NCBI GenBank assembly: GCA_016871755.1
Contig: VHCJ01000002.1
Coordinates: 124,001 to 188,000, forward strand
Origin: Verrucomicrobiota bacterium
GTDB lineage: Bacteria; Verrucomicrobiota; Verrucomicrobiia; Opitutales; Opitutaceae
Reading direction: 5' to 3'
Length of the DNA stretch: 64,000 nt
Under the pieces are notes generated by a model. It saw nothing but the letters and a program-made list of their open reading frames with translations, had not been told where the DNA came from and ran no database searches. A program made the position numbers and the translations under genes. Shown here piece after piece: positions 45,366 to 57,744 of this stretch; the first letter of the stretch is position 1; every line of letters begins with the position of its first letter.

Positions 45366-46873
45366 GCAAACGGGAAGTCAGGTCGGGAGATCGGGTCGAG
45401 CGGGTACACCGGGCGCTGCAGTTGGCGCCACGGGAGCGAGGCAAGGTTGCCGGTGCAGGGGCCCGCCGTGTCGACGTAGTAGGAGGCACGCGCGACGGTG
45501 TCGTACGCGCGTTTGTGCGCCACGGCCGCCTTGACGCCGATGACGAGGAAGTCGCGGGGCTCGAGGCCCTGGCTGCGCAGCTGGCCAAGGTCGAAGGGAG
45601 CGGTCTTGCGGGTCGTCAGCAGGATCGTCACGCCGCCGGAGCGGATGACGGCTGAAGGTCCCATCTCGATGCGCACGCCGTTCATCGAGGCGAGGTGGCT
45701 CTGCTTGTCCTCGAGGAGGAAAACGCCGTCGCTGCGCGAGACAAACGTCGCCTCCAGGCGGACCGGACCCGGATCGAGCCGGGACCCGCGTCCCCCGACG
45801 TCGAGGGTGCGGACGTCCCCGGGCGCGGCGTCGGCGAGGGCGAAGACGGAGACGGGGTCGTTGATCACGACCAGCGACCGCCCGATTCCATGCCGGAGCA
45901 GCGCGCGCAGCACGTCGGTGCAGTCACCCGGCGCGCCACCGCCGATGTTGTCGGCAGGCTCGACGAGCAGGACGGGACCCTCGTTCGGGGGCGAGGCCCG
46001 GAGGCGGGCCACGACCTCGTCGACTCCCGGGTAGGAAATCGTGCCCTGCTCGCGCAGGTCCCAGGCCAGCTGGGCGCCGGCGCGCAGCCGCTCGCGGGCC
46101 TCGTCGACCGGCGCGGTCGTCACCGCGCTGAGCGAGCAGCCGGTATCCGGCGTGTCCGCAAACGAGTACCCCGCGGCGATGTTGCAGGCCCAGATCTCGC
46201 CCGGGCCCGCCTCGAGTTCGAGGGCGAAGCGCTCCAGCGCACACATCGGGTCGGCATGCGTGCCCGTGCCCGTCGGCGCCCAGAGGATCGGCGGCCGGCA
46301 CCAGACCATGCGCGGCACGCGGCCCTCGCGCAGGCAGCGGGCGAGCAGGCGGGCGCCCCGGACGGCGGCGGCGCGGGCGTCGGTGTGGGGATTCTCCCGA
46401 TACATGACGAGGCCATTGGCCAGCGTGCACATCCGGGGGCTGATGTTACCGTGAAGGTCGAGGACGCCGAAGATCGGAACCTGCCCGCCGGGCAGGGCGC
46501 GGATGCGGGCGAGGAGTTCGCCCTCCACGTCGCGCTGACTCTCGGTCGCCATGGCGCCGTGCAGGACGAGGTAGATCGCGTCGACCCCGGCGGCCAGGGC
46601 CGGCGCCGCGACCGCCGCGAACTCGCGCCAGTAGCGCTCAAACATCGCATCGGTGACGGTGCCGCTGGGCGTCGCGCGGGCGTCGATCGTCGGGATGACG
46701 TGCCAGCCCTCCGCATCGGCGACCTCCAGGAAACCGTCCGTCGGGGAGGCATCACCCCGCTTGGCGAGGATCGCGTCGCCCTCGGCGACCGTGAACGCCT
46801 CCCACGGCGTTACTTCGTCGAGGAACGTGTGCGTCTCGTGAAAGAGGCCGCCGAAAAGGATGCGGGGAGGCAT
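45362..46873 (-). CDS. M81 family metallopeptidase (MlrC-like)
   Basis: A 503-residue metal hydrolase related to MlrC of the microcystin degradation pathway. The N-terminal GGLFHETHTFLDEVTPWEAF, the VLHGAMATESQRDVEGELL segment and GVLDLHGNISPRM hold candidate metal ligands; VEPADNIGGGAPGD and the C-terminal MlrC_C domain follow. Most M81 proteins occur far from microcystin degraders and probably act on other amides or oligopeptides. It has the window's clearest Shine-Dalgarno, overlapping the stop of the preceding aminotransferase gene. Confidence 0.9.
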   Translation of the reverse strand: MPPRILFGGLFHETHTFLDEVTPWEAFTVAEGDAILAKRGDASPTDGFLEVADAEGWHVIPTIDARATPSGTVTDAMFERYWREFAAVAAPALAAGVDAIYLVLHGAMATESQRDVEGELLARIRALPGGQVPIFGVLDLHGNISPRMCTLANGLVMYRENPHTDARAAAVRGARLLARCLREGRVPRMVWCRPPILWAPTGTGTHADPMCALERFALELEAGPGEIWACNIAAGYSFADTPDTGCSLSAVTTAPVDEARERLRAGAQLAWDLREQGTISYPGVDEVVARLRASPPNEGPVLLVEPADNIGGGAPGDCTDVLRALLRHGIGRSLVVINDPVSVFALADAAPGDVRTLDVGGRGSRLDPGPVRLEATFVSRSDGVFLLEDKQSHLASMNGVRIEMGPSAVIRSGGVTILLTTRKTAPFDLGQLRSQGLEPRDFLVIGVKAAVAHKRAYDTVARASYYVDTAGPCTGNLASLPWRQLQRPVYPLDPISRPDFPFA

Positions 46874-46880
46874 GGCGCGA

Positions 46881-46888
46881 TCCTCCTC
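46881..46888 (-). promoter_or_regulatory. Clear Shine-Dalgarno of the M81 gene
   Basis: GAGGAGGA on the minus strand, 7 nt before ATG 46873 and overlapping the aminotransferase stop. It is one of very few recognisable Shine-Dalgarno motifs in the window. Confidence 0.75.
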
Positions 46889-48230
46889 AGGCCGGGGCCG
46901 TCCATGTGGCGGCGTGGCGGGCGAAGGCGGCGGCGGCGCGGGAGAGCGCCTCGTCGACGTCCGCCGCCGTGTGCGTGAGGGAGATCGACCAGAGCCCGCG
47001 CTCGATCGCGCTCACGCCCTGTTCGAGCAGGCAGCGGCGCAGGTGCGCCCAGCGCGGGGCGTCGTGCCGGCGCACGTAGTCGCGGTAGCTCAGGACGCGG
47101 CCCTCGGCGGCCCCGGGCCTGAGCATGACGGTGTGGAAAATGAGTCCCGGACCCTGCGGCCGCAGCGGGACGCCATGGGCGCGGCCGAGGGCCTCGAGGC
47201 CCGCCATGAGACGCCGGCCCAGCGCGATGACGCCGGCCGGGTGGCGGTCGCCCTGCGCCTGCACCTGATCGAGGCACCAGCGGCTCGCGGCGAGGCAGAG
47301 CGGGTTGCCGTTCAGGGTGCCGGCGTGGACCACCTCGCCGGAGAGGATCTTGGCCATCGCGGCGCGGGTGCCCGCAAGCGCGGCGAACGGCGTGCCGCCG
47401 CCGATCGCCTTGCCGAGGACCGTGAGGTCCGGCTTGTAGCCGTAGAACCCCTGCGCACAGGACGCGCCGAAGCGGAAGCCGGTGATCGTCTCGTCCGAGA
47501 TCATCAGCATGCCGTCCCGGTCGCAGAGTTCGCGGATCGTCGCCATCAATCCGGGCACCGGCTCGATGCAGCAGGTGTTGCACCCCGCGGGCTCGAAGAC
47601 GATGGCGGCGATCTTGCCCCGGAATTCGTCGACGCGGCGGCGCAGGTGATCCGGGTCGTTCCAGCGGGCCACGACGAATTGATCCAGGACCTCCGGCACC
47701 ACGCCCTTGCTCGGGTGCGTGCGGACGGGGTTCTCGTCGTCACCCCAGCGGTCCGCCGGGTTGGCGAAGCCGACGAGTCCCTCGTCCATCCAGCCGTGAT
47801 AGTGACCCTCGAAGCGCAGGATGAGCGGCCGCCCGGTGGTGGCGCGGGCGAGGCGGAAGGCGGCGCCGACCACCTCGGTGGCCGAATTGTTGAAGCGGAT
47901 CAGCTCGGCCGACGGGATCATTGCCTGCACGCGCTCGGCGACGGCGAGTTCGAGTTCCGACTGGCCCGCCCAGTGCGTGCCGAGCCGGGCCTGGGCGGCG
48001 ATGGCGTCGGCCATGCCTTCCGGCGCATGACCGAAGAGCAGCGCGCCCTGACCCAGCTTGAAGTCGATGAACTCGTTTCCGTCCACATCCCAGATGCGCG
48101 GCCCCCGCCCGTGCGTGAAGTAGAGGGGCACCGGCGCCTCCATCTTGCGGATACCGCTGTTGACGCCGGCGGCGATGCTGCGCTGGGCGCGATCGAAGAG
48201 GGCCTGGGATTTGGCAAACGTGTAGGGCAT
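46887..48230 (-). CDS. Class III PLP-dependent aminotransferase (glutamate-1-semialdehyde-aminomutase-like)
   Basis: A 447-residue aminotransferase. SQALFDRAQRSIAAGVNSGIRK opens the protein, then IWDVDGNEFIDFKLGQGALLFGH (split), FNNSATEVVGAAFRLARA, MLISDETITGFRFG with the PLP-interacting Asp, and LTVLGKAIGGGTPFAA with the PLP lysine. It resembles GSA-aminomutase-like catabolic enzymes rather than hemL because of its locus. ATG 48228-48230 is chosen; the extension upstream lies inside the IclR gene. It is the second gene of the IclR operon and is similar in type to the C-terminal half of the fusion at 54384. Confidence 0.92.
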   Translation of the reverse strand: MPYTFAKSQALFDRAQRSIAAGVNSGIRKMEAPVPLYFTHGRGPRIWDVDGNEFIDFKLGQGALLFGHAPEGMADAIAAQARLGTHWAGQSELELAVAERVQAMIPSAELIRFNNSATEVVGAAFRLARATTGRPLILRFEGHYHGWMDEGLVGFANPADRWGDDENPVRTHPSKGVVPEVLDQFVVARWNDPDHLRRRVDEFRGKIAAIVFEPAGCNTCCIEPVPGLMATIRELCDRDGMLMISDETITGFRFGASCAQGFYGYKPDLTVLGKAIGGGTPFAALAGTRAAMAKILSGEVVHAGTLNGNPLCLAASRWCLDQVQAQGDRHPAGVIALGRRLMAGLEALGRAHGVPLRPQGPGLIFHTVMLRPGAAEGRVLSYRDYVRRHDAPRWAHLRRCLLEQGVSAIERGLWSISLTHTAADVDEALSRAAAAFARHAATWTAPA

Positions 48231-48267
48231 GGGAGAAAAACGGGGGTAAGGAAGGAAGGGGCGGAAA

Positions 48268-49005
48268 TCAGGCCTCGGCGGCCACGCGTTCCGGCGGGCG
48301 GCGAAGTGCGGCGATGATGGCCGCGCGGCGGGCGGCGGGGAAGCGGCTGACCGGCACGGAGACGCTGACGGCGGCGAGGGGTTCCTGCAGCGGCGCGAGT
48401 GAGACCGCCGCGCAGGCCACGCCGGCATTGGTTTCCTCCTCCTCCAGCGCGAAACCCCGCGCGCGCGTCAACTCCAGTTCGCGTCGCAGCCGGTCCCGCA
48501 GCGCCGCGCGGCTCCGCGCCGGCGCGCCCGCGCTCACCTTCGCGACCAGCCGCGCCTGCGCCTCGGCCGGCATTCCGGCCACGATCGCCCGACCGAGCGC
48601 CGTCGTGTGAAACGGATCTCGCGCCCCCGGCTTCACGATCCAGCGCAGCGCATGCGTCGTCTCCAGCACCCACGCATAGCGCACGTAGATCCCCTCGAGC
48701 ACGCCGAGGTTCACCGTCTCGTCGAACTCCGCGTGCAGCCCCCGCATGAGCGACCCCGCCTTCTCGCGCAGGAGTTCGTCCCGACCCCGCCCGCCGAGCG
48801 ACTGCAGCCGCTCCGAGAGCGAGTACGCCCCGCCGCGGTCCGCCTGCACCACGTAGCCCAGGTCGCGCAGGCTGCGCAGGATCCGGTACACCGTCGGCTT
48901 CGGCAGGCGGCTCTCACGCGACAGGTCCGCCAGCGTCGCGGCCCGGCCCAGCCGGGCGAGGACCTCCAGCAGCGAGAACGTCTTGTCGAGGACCGCGATG
49001 CTCAT
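48268..49005 (-). CDS. IclR-family transcriptional regulator
   Basis: A 245-residue regulator with an N-terminal winged helix (SLLEVLARLGRAATLADLSR, PTVYRILRSLRDLGYV, about 11-60) and a C-terminal effector domain (GSLMRGLHAEFDETVNLGVL, AWVLETTHALRWIVKPG, FHTTALGRAIVAGM). ATG 49005 is preferred to ATG 49026, which would sit inside a dyad. It probably controls both its own leftward catabolic operon and the divergent amidohydrolase operon. Confidence 0.92.
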   Translation of the reverse strand: MSIAVLDKTFSLLEVLARLGRAATLADLSRESRLPKPTVYRILRSLRDLGYVVQADRGGAYSLSERLQSLGGRGRDELLREKAGSLMRGLHAEFDETVNLGVLEGIYVRYAWVLETTHALRWIVKPGARDPFHTTALGRAIVAGMPAEAQARLVAKVSAGAPARSRAALRDRLRRELELTRARGFALEEEETNAGVACAAVSLAPLQEPLAAVSVSVPVSRFPAARRAAIIAALRRPPERVAAEA

Positions 49006-49035
49006 GGGATTTCGCTTGCGACGCATATCACGATG

Positions 49036-49051
49036 CGAAACGCTCGTTTCG
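49036..49051. promoter_or_regulatory. Putative IclR operator in the divergent region
   Basis: A dyad CGAAACG-CT-CGTTTCG with perfect 7-bp arms lies in the 62-bp spacer between the IclR gene and the amidohydrolase operon. A second, overlapping dyad (CGCAT at 49022-49026, ATGCG at 49033-49037) is next to it. Such symmetric sites fit dimeric IclR regulators. Confidence 0.55.
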
Positions 49052-49067
49052 TCAAACAGAATTGGCC

Positions 49068-50036
49068 ATGTTGATCGATTGCCACAATCACCTCGGCGTT
49101 GACCTGTTCTTCTACCTCAACGGCTACCATCCGTACTGCCAGGATCTCCCGGCGATGGTGACCGAGGGGAGGCACTGCGGGGTGGACCGCTGGGTGGTCT
49201 TCCCGATGATCGCCAACCTGACGTTCGACGTGGCGGCGATGCGCCGCACCGAGCTGCGGGGCGGGGGCTGCGAGGAGGTTCCCTACGCCTTCGAGAACGA
49301 GCGGATGCTGCGCGAGATCTACGAACTGTATCCGGACCTCGGCCGGCACGTCCTGCCGTTCGCAATCCTTGACCCGCTGCGCTCCCCGGCCCCGCAGATC
49401 GCGAAGCTCCGGGAGCTGCACCGTCGGTTCCCATTCCACGGGTTAAAGATCCAGCCGACGATGATCCGGAGCGACATCGGGTCGCTGCTCGAGGGCGGCC
49501 GGGGCTTCCTCGAACTGGCGGAGGAGCTCGATCTCCCCTTCCTCATCCACTCCAGCGTCGCCCCTGAGGATCCGTGGTCGCAGGCGACCGCCATCCTCCG
49601 CGTGGCGGAGGCCACGCCCCGGGTGCGGTTCTGCCTCGCCCACTCGTGCCGCTTCGACCGCGAGTGCCTCGACCGCGTGGCGGCGCTGCCGAATACGTGG
49701 TTCGACTGCTCCGCCCACCGGATCCACTGCGAGGGTGCCGTGAAGGGCTACGGCTTCGTCGCTCCGGCGACCCGGCGGTTCGACTCGGACTACGCCGATC
49801 CGGCCCGGGTCCTGCGCGACCTCGCCGAGGCCTACCCGCGGAAACTGCTCTGGGGATCCGACACGCCGTTTCAGAGCTACGTCGCCCACATTGACGGCAC
49901 GTTCGTCTCACTCCGTAGCACCTACGAGGCCGAGGTCGCCTGCGTGCGCGCGCTCCCCGCCGCGCTCCAGCAGGCGGCCGGCCACGACAACCTCCTCGCC
50001 CTGCTCCGCCTCAAGGATGAATTCCTTCTCGCTTGA
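49068..50036 (+). CDS. Amidohydrolase-family TIM-barrel hydrolase
   Basis: A 322-residue metal-dependent hydrolase of the Amidohydro_2 type. The HxH metal pair is in [14 protein letters not shown] (residues 1-14). [38 protein letters not shown] and [12 protein letters not shown] supply the further His and Asp ligands. Family members hydrolyse lactones, amides or decarboxylate. ATG 49068 is chosen over TTG 49062. It starts the rightward operon and overlaps the next gene by 20 nt. Confidence 0.88.
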   Translation: MLIDCHNHLGVDLFFYLNGYHPYCQDLPAMVTEGRHCGVDRWVVFPMIANLTFDVAAMRRTELRGGGCEEVPYAFENERMLREIYELYPDLGRHVLPFAILDPLRSPAPQIAKLRELHRRFPFHGLKIQPTMIRSDIGSLLEGGRGFLELAEELDLPFLIHSSVAPEDPWSQATAILRVAEATPRVRFCLAHSCRFDRECLDRVAALPNTWFDCSAHRIHCEGAVKGYGFVAPATRRFDSDYADPARVLRDLAEAYPRKLLWGSDTPFQSYVAHIDGTFVSLRSTYEAEVACVRALPAALQQAAGHDNLLALLRLKDEFLLA

Positions 50037-50766
50037 GGGCCGGTCCGCCCTCGTCACCGGCTCCTCCCAGGGCATCGGTCTCGCCATCGCCGCCGGCCTC
50101 CACGAGGCCGGGGCGCGCGTGACCCTGCACGGCAAGACGGGTCCGGCCCCCGCCGCGCCCGCCGGTGCTCCCTTCATCGAACTCGACCTGCTCGACGCCG
50201 ACGGGCCCGCGCGCCTCGTGCGCGAGGCCTTCGCGCGCGACGACGGGCTGGACCTGCTGGTCGGCAACGCGGGTGGGTTCTTCGACGTTCCGTTCCTTGA
50301 GATGACCGCCGAGCGTTGGGAACGGACCTTCGCGCTGAATGTCCGCGCCAACTACTTCGTCGCCCAGGCCTTCGCCCGCGAACTGGTCGCCCGCGGCCGC
50401 CCCGGCGCAATCGTCGCGACCGCCTCGACGAACGGCTTCCAGCCCGAGGAGGATTCCTCGGCCTACGACACGTCCAAGGGCGCGATGGTGATGATGATCC
50501 GCACCCTCGCGCAGACGCTCGCCCCGCTCGGGATCCGGGTCAACGGCCTCGCCCCGGGCCTGATCAACACCCCGCTGAACGCCGGCCTCCTCACGGACGA
50601 GAAGCGCGACCACTACCGGAAGAAGATCGTGCAGGGCCGCATCGGGACCCCGGAGGATTGCGCCGGGGCGGTCGTGTTCCTCCTCTCCCCCGCGTCCCGC
50701 TACATCACCGGCCAGATCATCGTCGTCGACGGGGGCCTGACGCTCAGCCAGATCGGCCGTCTCTGA
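50017..50766 (+). CDS. Short-chain dehydrogenase/reductase
   Basis: A 249-residue NAD(P)-dependent oxidoreductase. The cofactor motif is [15 protein letters not shown] (about 13-27), NAG appears in [11 protein letters not shown], and the catalytic Tyr-x3-Lys is YDTSKGAM with Ser in [26 protein letters not shown] and [15 protein letters not shown] follow. It probably oxidises a hydroxy intermediate of the pathway. ATG 50017 lies within the end of the amidohydrolase gene. 2 bp separate it from the next gene. Confidence 0.92.
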   Translation: MNSFSLEGRSALVTGSSQGIGLAIAAGLHEAGARVTLHGKTGPAPAAPAGAPFIELDLLDADGPARLVREAFARDDGLDLLVGNAGGFFDVPFLEMTAERWERTFALNVRANYFVAQAFARELVARGRPGAIVATASTNGFQPEEDSSAYDTSKGAMVMMIRTLAQTLAPLGIRVNGLAPGLINTPLNAGLLTDEKRDHYRKKIVQGRIGTPEDCAGAVVFLLSPASRYITGQIIVVDGGLTLSQIGRL

Positions 50767-50768
50767 CC

Positions 50769-51851
50769 ATGCTGCCCGAACTGCCCACCCCCCTCGTGCT
50801 CGTGGACCGCCCGCGGCTCCGCGCCAACCTTCGCCGGATGCAGGCGGCGGCCGACGCCCACGGCGTCGAGGTCCGGCCGCACATCAAGACGCACAAGTGC
50901 GTCGCCGTGGCCCGCGAGCAACTCGCGATCGGAGCCCGCGGTCTCACCTGCGCGAAGATCGGGGAGGCCGAGGCGATGCTGCCCTCCGGCGTCCGCGCCC
51001 TCTTCATCGCCCACTCGCTCGGCGATCCCCTCCACGCGCCGCGGCTCGCCGCGCTCGCGGAGCAGGTCGACGACCTGCGCGTCGGTCTGACCAGCGAGGC
51101 GCACTTCGACGTCCTGGAGCGCCTCGCCCAGCGCACCGGGCGCACCCTGCGGGTCATGCTCGCCGCCGACACCGGTCTCGGCCGCGAAGGCGCGCGCGAC
51201 GATGCCACCGCCGAGCGGATGGCCGCCCGCGCCGCCGCCAGCCGCCACCTTGAGCTGCGCGGCCTCTACACCCACGAGGGCTTCTTCTACGGCGTGCGGC
51301 CGGCGGAACGTCCCGCCCGGCTCGCCGCCATGCTCGACCGGCTGGCGACCCTGCGCGACCGGATCGACCCGGCCCTCGCCCTGTGGCCCGGCTGCAGCGT
51401 TTCGGCCCGGCAGGCGGCCGAACTCTCCGCTGGCCGCGTGCAGGCGGTCCGGCCCGGCGCCTACCCCTTCGGCGACCTCTACCTCACCCACGTCACGCAG
51501 TCGATGCAGCCGGAGGATCAGGCGGTGCACGTGCTCACGACGGTCGTCGACCGGCCGGAGCCCGGCCTTGCGCTGATCGACGCAGGCTCGAAGACCCTCT
51601 CCCCGGACCGGACGCCGGAGGGCGTGCACGCCCTGCCCGCCGACGGCCGCGGTTTCTCGGTCTTCCGACTCAACGAAGAGCACGGCTACATCCGTGGACC
51701 CGGGACCGACGACCTGCGCATCGGCGACCGCATCCTCCTCGCGCCCGCCCACGTCTGCCCGGTCTTCAACCTGACTGACACGGTGGTCGCACTGGAGGAC
51801 GGTCGGCCCGTCGACTGCTGGCGCATCGAGGGACGCGGCAAAGTCCAGTAG
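50769..51851 (+). CDS. D-threonine aldolase-like PLP enzyme (alanine-racemase fold III)
   Basis: A 360-residue fold-type III PLP enzyme. The N-terminal PLP lysine is in EVRPHIKTHKCV (about 37-48). A C-terminal beta domain ends with HVCPVFNLTD, the His-x-Cys metal pair typical of D-threonine/D-3-hydroxyaspartate aldolases and D-serine dehydratases (DSD1-like). VMLAADTGLGREG and GLYTHEGFFYG are barrel motifs. The reaction is retro-aldol or dehydration of a D-3-hydroxy amino acid. It points to a D-configured amino acid in the pathway. Confidence 0.9.
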   Translation: MLPELPTPLVLVDRPRLRANLRRMQAAADAHGVEVRPHIKTHKCVAVAREQLAIGARGLTCAKIGEAEAMLPSGVRALFIAHSLGDPLHAPRLAALAEQVDDLRVGLTSEAHFDVLERLAQRTGRTLRVMLAADTGLGREGARDDATAERMAARAAASRHLELRGLYTHEGFFYGVRPAERPARLAAMLDRLATLRDRIDPALALWPGCSVSARQAAELSAGRVQAVRPGAYPFGDLYLTHVTQSMQPEDQAVHVLTTVVDRPEPGLALIDAGSKTLSPDRTPEGVHALPADGRGFSVFRLNEEHGYIRGPGTDDLRIGDRILLAPAHVCPVFNLTDTVVALEDGRPVDCWRIEGRGKVQ

Positions 51852-51898
51852 CCGCCGCCACGCTTCCTTCCCCCACGCCACCCCCAAAGTCCCCTTTC

Positions 51899-53134
51899 AT
51901 GTCCAACTCCCCTTCCCTCGCCTCCCGAGCCTGGCTCGTCGTGGGCATCCTCTGGGTCGTCGGTTGCCTGAACTACCTTGACCGAGTCATGCTCACCACC
52001 ATGCGGCAGTCGCTGACCGAGGCGATTCCCATGACCGACGCGCAGTTTGGCCTGCTGACCTCGGTCTTCCTCTGGACCTACGGTTTCCTGAGCCCGTTCG
52101 CGGGCTTCCTCGCCGACCGCTTCAACCGGTCGCGCGTCATCGTGATCAGCCTCTTTGCCTGGTCGGTGATCACGTGGATGACGGCGCATGCGACCACCTT
52201 CAACCAACTCCTGCTCACCCCCGCGCTGATGGGAATCAGCGAAGCCTGCTACATCCCGGCGGCGCTTGCACTGATTGCGGATTACCACCGCGGATCCACG
52301 CGTTCACTGGCGATCGGCGTACACATGACCGGAATCATGGTCGGGTCGGGCATGGGAGGGCTCGGCGGCTGGATCGCCGAGCGTCACGGCTGGGCCCACG
52401 CCTTTGAGCTCTTCGGCGTGGTCGGCGTCGGCTTCACCGTCATCGCGCTCGTCTTTCTGCGGGACGCTCCGCGCGAGGCGCATGCGGCTCCGGACGGTAC
52501 CCCAGCGGGCTCCGTCGGGCTCGGCGCCGCGCTCCGGAGCCTGTTGTCGCAACGCGCGTTCGGGTTCGCCCTCGCCTACTGGGGCCTGCTCGGGCTGGCC
52601 AGCTGGGCGGTGGTGGGCTGGATGCCGACCTACCTGACGGAGCACTTTCATCTCTCGCAGGGCGTGGGTGGCCTTTCCGCGACCGCCTACTACCAAGCCG
52701 CCGCGCTCGTCGGGGTGCTCCTTGGCGGAGCGTGGGCCGACCGCTGGTCGCGCACCAACGTACTCGGTCGCGTCTATGTGCCCCTGATCGGCCTCCTCAT
52801 CGCCGCCCCCGGCATCCTCATGGCCTCGACGATCAACTGGCTGCCCCTCGCGCTGGCCGGACTCGTCGTCTTCGGCCTCACGAAGTCGTTCAGCGATTCG
52901 AACATGATGCCCATCCTCTGCATGGTCTCCGATCCCAAGTACCGGGCCACCGGCTACGGGGTGCTGAACCTGTTCTCCTGCGTGGTCGGTGGGGTGACCA
53001 TCTACGCCGGCGGCATGCTGCGTGATGCCCGCGTCGACGTCGGCCTCGTCTTTCAATTCGGGGCGGCGACCGTGCTCGTCTGCGCCGTCCTCCTCGCCGC
53101 GATTCGGAGCCACGCCCGCGCTTCCGCCCCATGA
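51899..53134 (+). CDS. MFS transporter (first tandem copy)
   Basis: A 411-residue carrier with 12 predicted membrane helices. Loop 2-3 has GFLADRFNRSRVIVISLFAW, the MFS motif A. It resembles ACS-family organic anion/sugar-acid symporters (NYLDRVMLTTMRQSLTEAIP near the N-terminus). It is strongly similar along its length to the next gene, for instance MTDAQFGLLT in both. It probably imports the substrate of the island. Confidence 0.93.
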   Translation: MSNSPSLASRAWLVVGILWVVGCLNYLDRVMLTTMRQSLTEAIPMTDAQFGLLTSVFLWTYGFLSPFAGFLADRFNRSRVIVISLFAWSVITWMTAHATTFNQLLLTPALMGISEACYIPAALALIADYHRGSTRSLAIGVHMTGIMVGSGMGGLGGWIAERHGWAHAFELFGVVGVGFTVIALVFLRDAPREAHAAPDGTPAGSVGLGAALRSLLSQRAFGFALAYWGLLGLASWAVVGWMPTYLTEHFHLSQGVGGLSATAYYQAAALVGVLLGGAWADRWSRTNVLGRVYVPLIGLLIAAPGILMASTINWLPLALAGLVVFGLTKSFSDSNMMPILCMVSDPKYRATGYGVLNLFSCVVGGVTIYAGGMLRDARVDVGLVFQFGAATVLVCAVLLAAIRSHARASAP

Positions 53135-54383
53135 ACACCTCTGGCATTCTTCCACCCCGCGCCTGGCTGATGGTCGGGCTGCTCTGGTTCGTCGCCTGCC
53201 TGAACTATCTCGACCGCCTCATCCTCATCACGATGAGGACATCGGTGAAGGCGGAGATTCCGATGACCGACGCGCAGTTCGGTCTCCTGACCACCGTCTT
53301 CCTCCTGTCCTACGGGATCCTCGGCCCGATCGGGGGCTACCTCGCGGACCGCTTCAATCGAAGCCGGATCGTCGTGTTCTCGCTCTTCGCGTGGTCGGCC
53401 TGCACGTGGATGACCGGACACGCGAACTCCTTTGGTGAAATCCTTTTCTACCGGATCCTGCTTGGGATCAGCGAAGCGTGCTACTTCCCGGCAGCGGGCA
53501 AGCTGCTCATGGACTACCACCGCGATCGGACGCGCTCGCTGGCCAACGGCATCCACCTCAGCGGTGTGATGGTGGGATCGGGTCTAGGCGGGTTGGGCGG
53601 CTGGCTGGCCGACCGCCACGACTGGCGCTTCGTGTTCGAGCTCTTCGGCGCCATCGGCGTGGTGTACGCGATCGTGGTCTTCTTCCTCCTGCGCGACCGC
53701 CCTTCGACCGACGCCGTCTCGGGCCCGGCCGCCCCGGCCGAGCCTCCCCTGGGCGTGGCCGCCAGCCTGCGGGCGCTGTTCGGCGTCCCCTCGTACCTGC
53801 TCGCCCTTTCGTTCTGGGGCCTCTTGGGCGTGGGCAGCTGGACCGTGATCGGCTGGCTCCCCGCCTACCTGACCGAACGCTTCGCGCTCAGCCAAGGCGA
53901 GGCCGGACTGTCCGCGATGGGCTACATCTACAGCGCCAGCATGGTCGGCATGCTCATCGCCGGGTACTGGGCGGACCGCTGGAGCCTGCGTCACCCGCGG
54001 GCCCGCATCTGGGTGGGCGTCATCGGGACCTCCCTGACGGTGCCCGCGATCCTGATCATCGCCTACTCGCCCTCGCTTCCCCTGCTGTTCGCCGGGCTGG
54101 TCCTCTACGGACTCGCGCGGACCTTCCCCGACGCCAACATGCTTCCCGTGCTTTGCCAGATCGTGGACCGCCGGGTGCTCGCCCTCGGCTTCGGGATCCT
54201 GAACCTGCTCGCGGTGTTCGTCGGCGGCGCGAGCATCTACGCAGGAGGGGCCCTCCGTGACGCGCAGGTGCCGATCACCGCCGTCTTCACGGTGGGTGCC
54301 CTGACGATGGCAATTTGCGTACTCCTGCTGTGGGCGGTGCGTCCGCCCGCGAGCCCGACACCCTCCTCCCCCTCTTCCCCGTC

Positions 54384-54387
<4 letters not shown>
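53131..54387 (+). CDS. MFS transporter (second tandem copy)
   Basis: A 418-residue 12-helix carrier, paralogous to the gene before it: NYLDRLILITMR, EIPMTDAQFGLLTTVFL, GGYLADRFNRSRIVVFSLFA. The ATG overlaps the first copy's stop (ATGA), and its own stop overlaps the start of the fusion gene (ATGATG). Tandem duplication with divergence suggests two related substrates or a transporter plus sensor pair. Confidence 0.93.
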
Positions 54388-56720
<2,333 letters not shown>

Positions 56721-56743
56721 TCCGTTCGCCGCCCTTACCGCCC

Positions 56744-57727
56744 ATGTTCCGCTTCCGCGCCCCGGCCTTCGCCGACTCCCTCCACGCCCCGCTGCTGCCG
56801 GTGGCCGGATGGCCCCTGCTGCCCGACGGCTGGGTCCTGGACCGCGTGGTGGGCATCGGCGTCGATTCGCGCGGCCGGATCTTCGTGGCCCACCGCGGCG
56901 AGCACCCGTTCCTCTGTTTTCACGCGGATGGCCGCTTCTCCCACGAGGTCGGCGCCGAGCACCAGCGGGCAACGACCGCGTACGACCTGCGCGGCCCGGT
57001 GCCGATCCCGATCGCGACGCGCACCTGGCTCCACGGGCTGCACATCGATCCGTGGGACAACGTGTGGATCACCGACGTCGGGCGGCACCTCCTGATGAAG
57101 TTCTCGCTGGAGGGCCGGCTCCTTCTCACCCTCGGCGTCGACGGGGAATCGGGCTGCGACGAGCGCCGCTTCGCGCAGCCGACGCACGTGTGCGTGAACC
57201 CGGACGGGGAATTGTTCATCACCGATGGCTACGGCAACTCGCGCATCGTGCACCGCCGGGCCGATGGCACCTTCATCCGCGAGTGGGGTCGCCGCGGCAC
57301 GGAACCCGGCGAATTTCACACCCCGCACGTGATCACGCTCGCCGACGACGGGCGCCTGTACATGACGGACCGCGAGAACGACCGCATCCAGGTCTTCACG
57401 CAATCAGGCGAGGTCGTCGACGTCTGGCCGGGTCTGCATTCGGTGGACGGACTGCACGCGGCCGCTGACGGCTTCATTTACGGATCCTCAGGCATCGACC
57501 GGGCGGTCGTGAAGTTCGACCGCCGCGGCCGCCGCCTCGCGGTGTGGATCGCGCCGGGAGACTGCCTCTATCCCCACGGCATCTTCGTCACGCCGCAGGG
57601 CGACCTCTACCTCGCCGACACGGGTGACCGCTGGGAAGTGACCGGGCCGCGACCGGAGGAACGGCGGGTGCCGCCGCGCACCGGACCCGAGGGCAGCGCC
57701 GCGCGGCGCTTCCGCCTGCCCCGCTGA
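56744..57727 (+). CDS. NHL-repeat/six-bladed propeller protein
   Basis: A 327-residue protein with NHL-like repeats: GLHIDPWDNVWITDVGRHLL, PTHVCVNPDGELFITDGYGN, PHVITLADDGRLYMTDREND and PHGIFVTPQGDLYLADTGD. This arrangement is known from peptidyl-alpha-hydroxyglycine lyase-like and SMP-30-like hydrolases, so an enzymatic role is possible. No signal peptide is visible, which argues for a cytoplasmic protein. It follows the fusion gene by 23 bp. Confidence 0.85.
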   Translation: MFRFRAPAFADSLHAPLLPVAGWPLLPDGWVLDRVVGIGVDSRGRIFVAHRGEHPFLCFHADGRFSHEVGAEHQRATTAYDLRGPVPIPIATRTWLHGLHIDPWDNVWITDVGRHLLMKFSLEGRLLLTLGVDGESGCDERRFAQPTHVCVNPDGELFITDGYGNSRIVHRRADGTFIREWGRRGTEPGEFHTPHVITLADDGRLYMTDRENDRIQVFTQSGEVVDVWPGLHSVDGLHAAADGFIYGSSGIDRAVVKFDRRGRRLAVWIAPGDCLYPHGIFVTPQGDLYLADTGDRWEVTGPRPEERRVPPRTGPEGSAARRFRLPR

Positions 57728-57744
57728 GCGCAGGTCGCCGCGCC

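Noticed and set aside
45362-46873. Microcystin degradation cluster
   Set aside because: The M81 protein resembles MlrC, but mlrA, mlrB and mlrD are missing and M81 proteins are widespread in other contexts.
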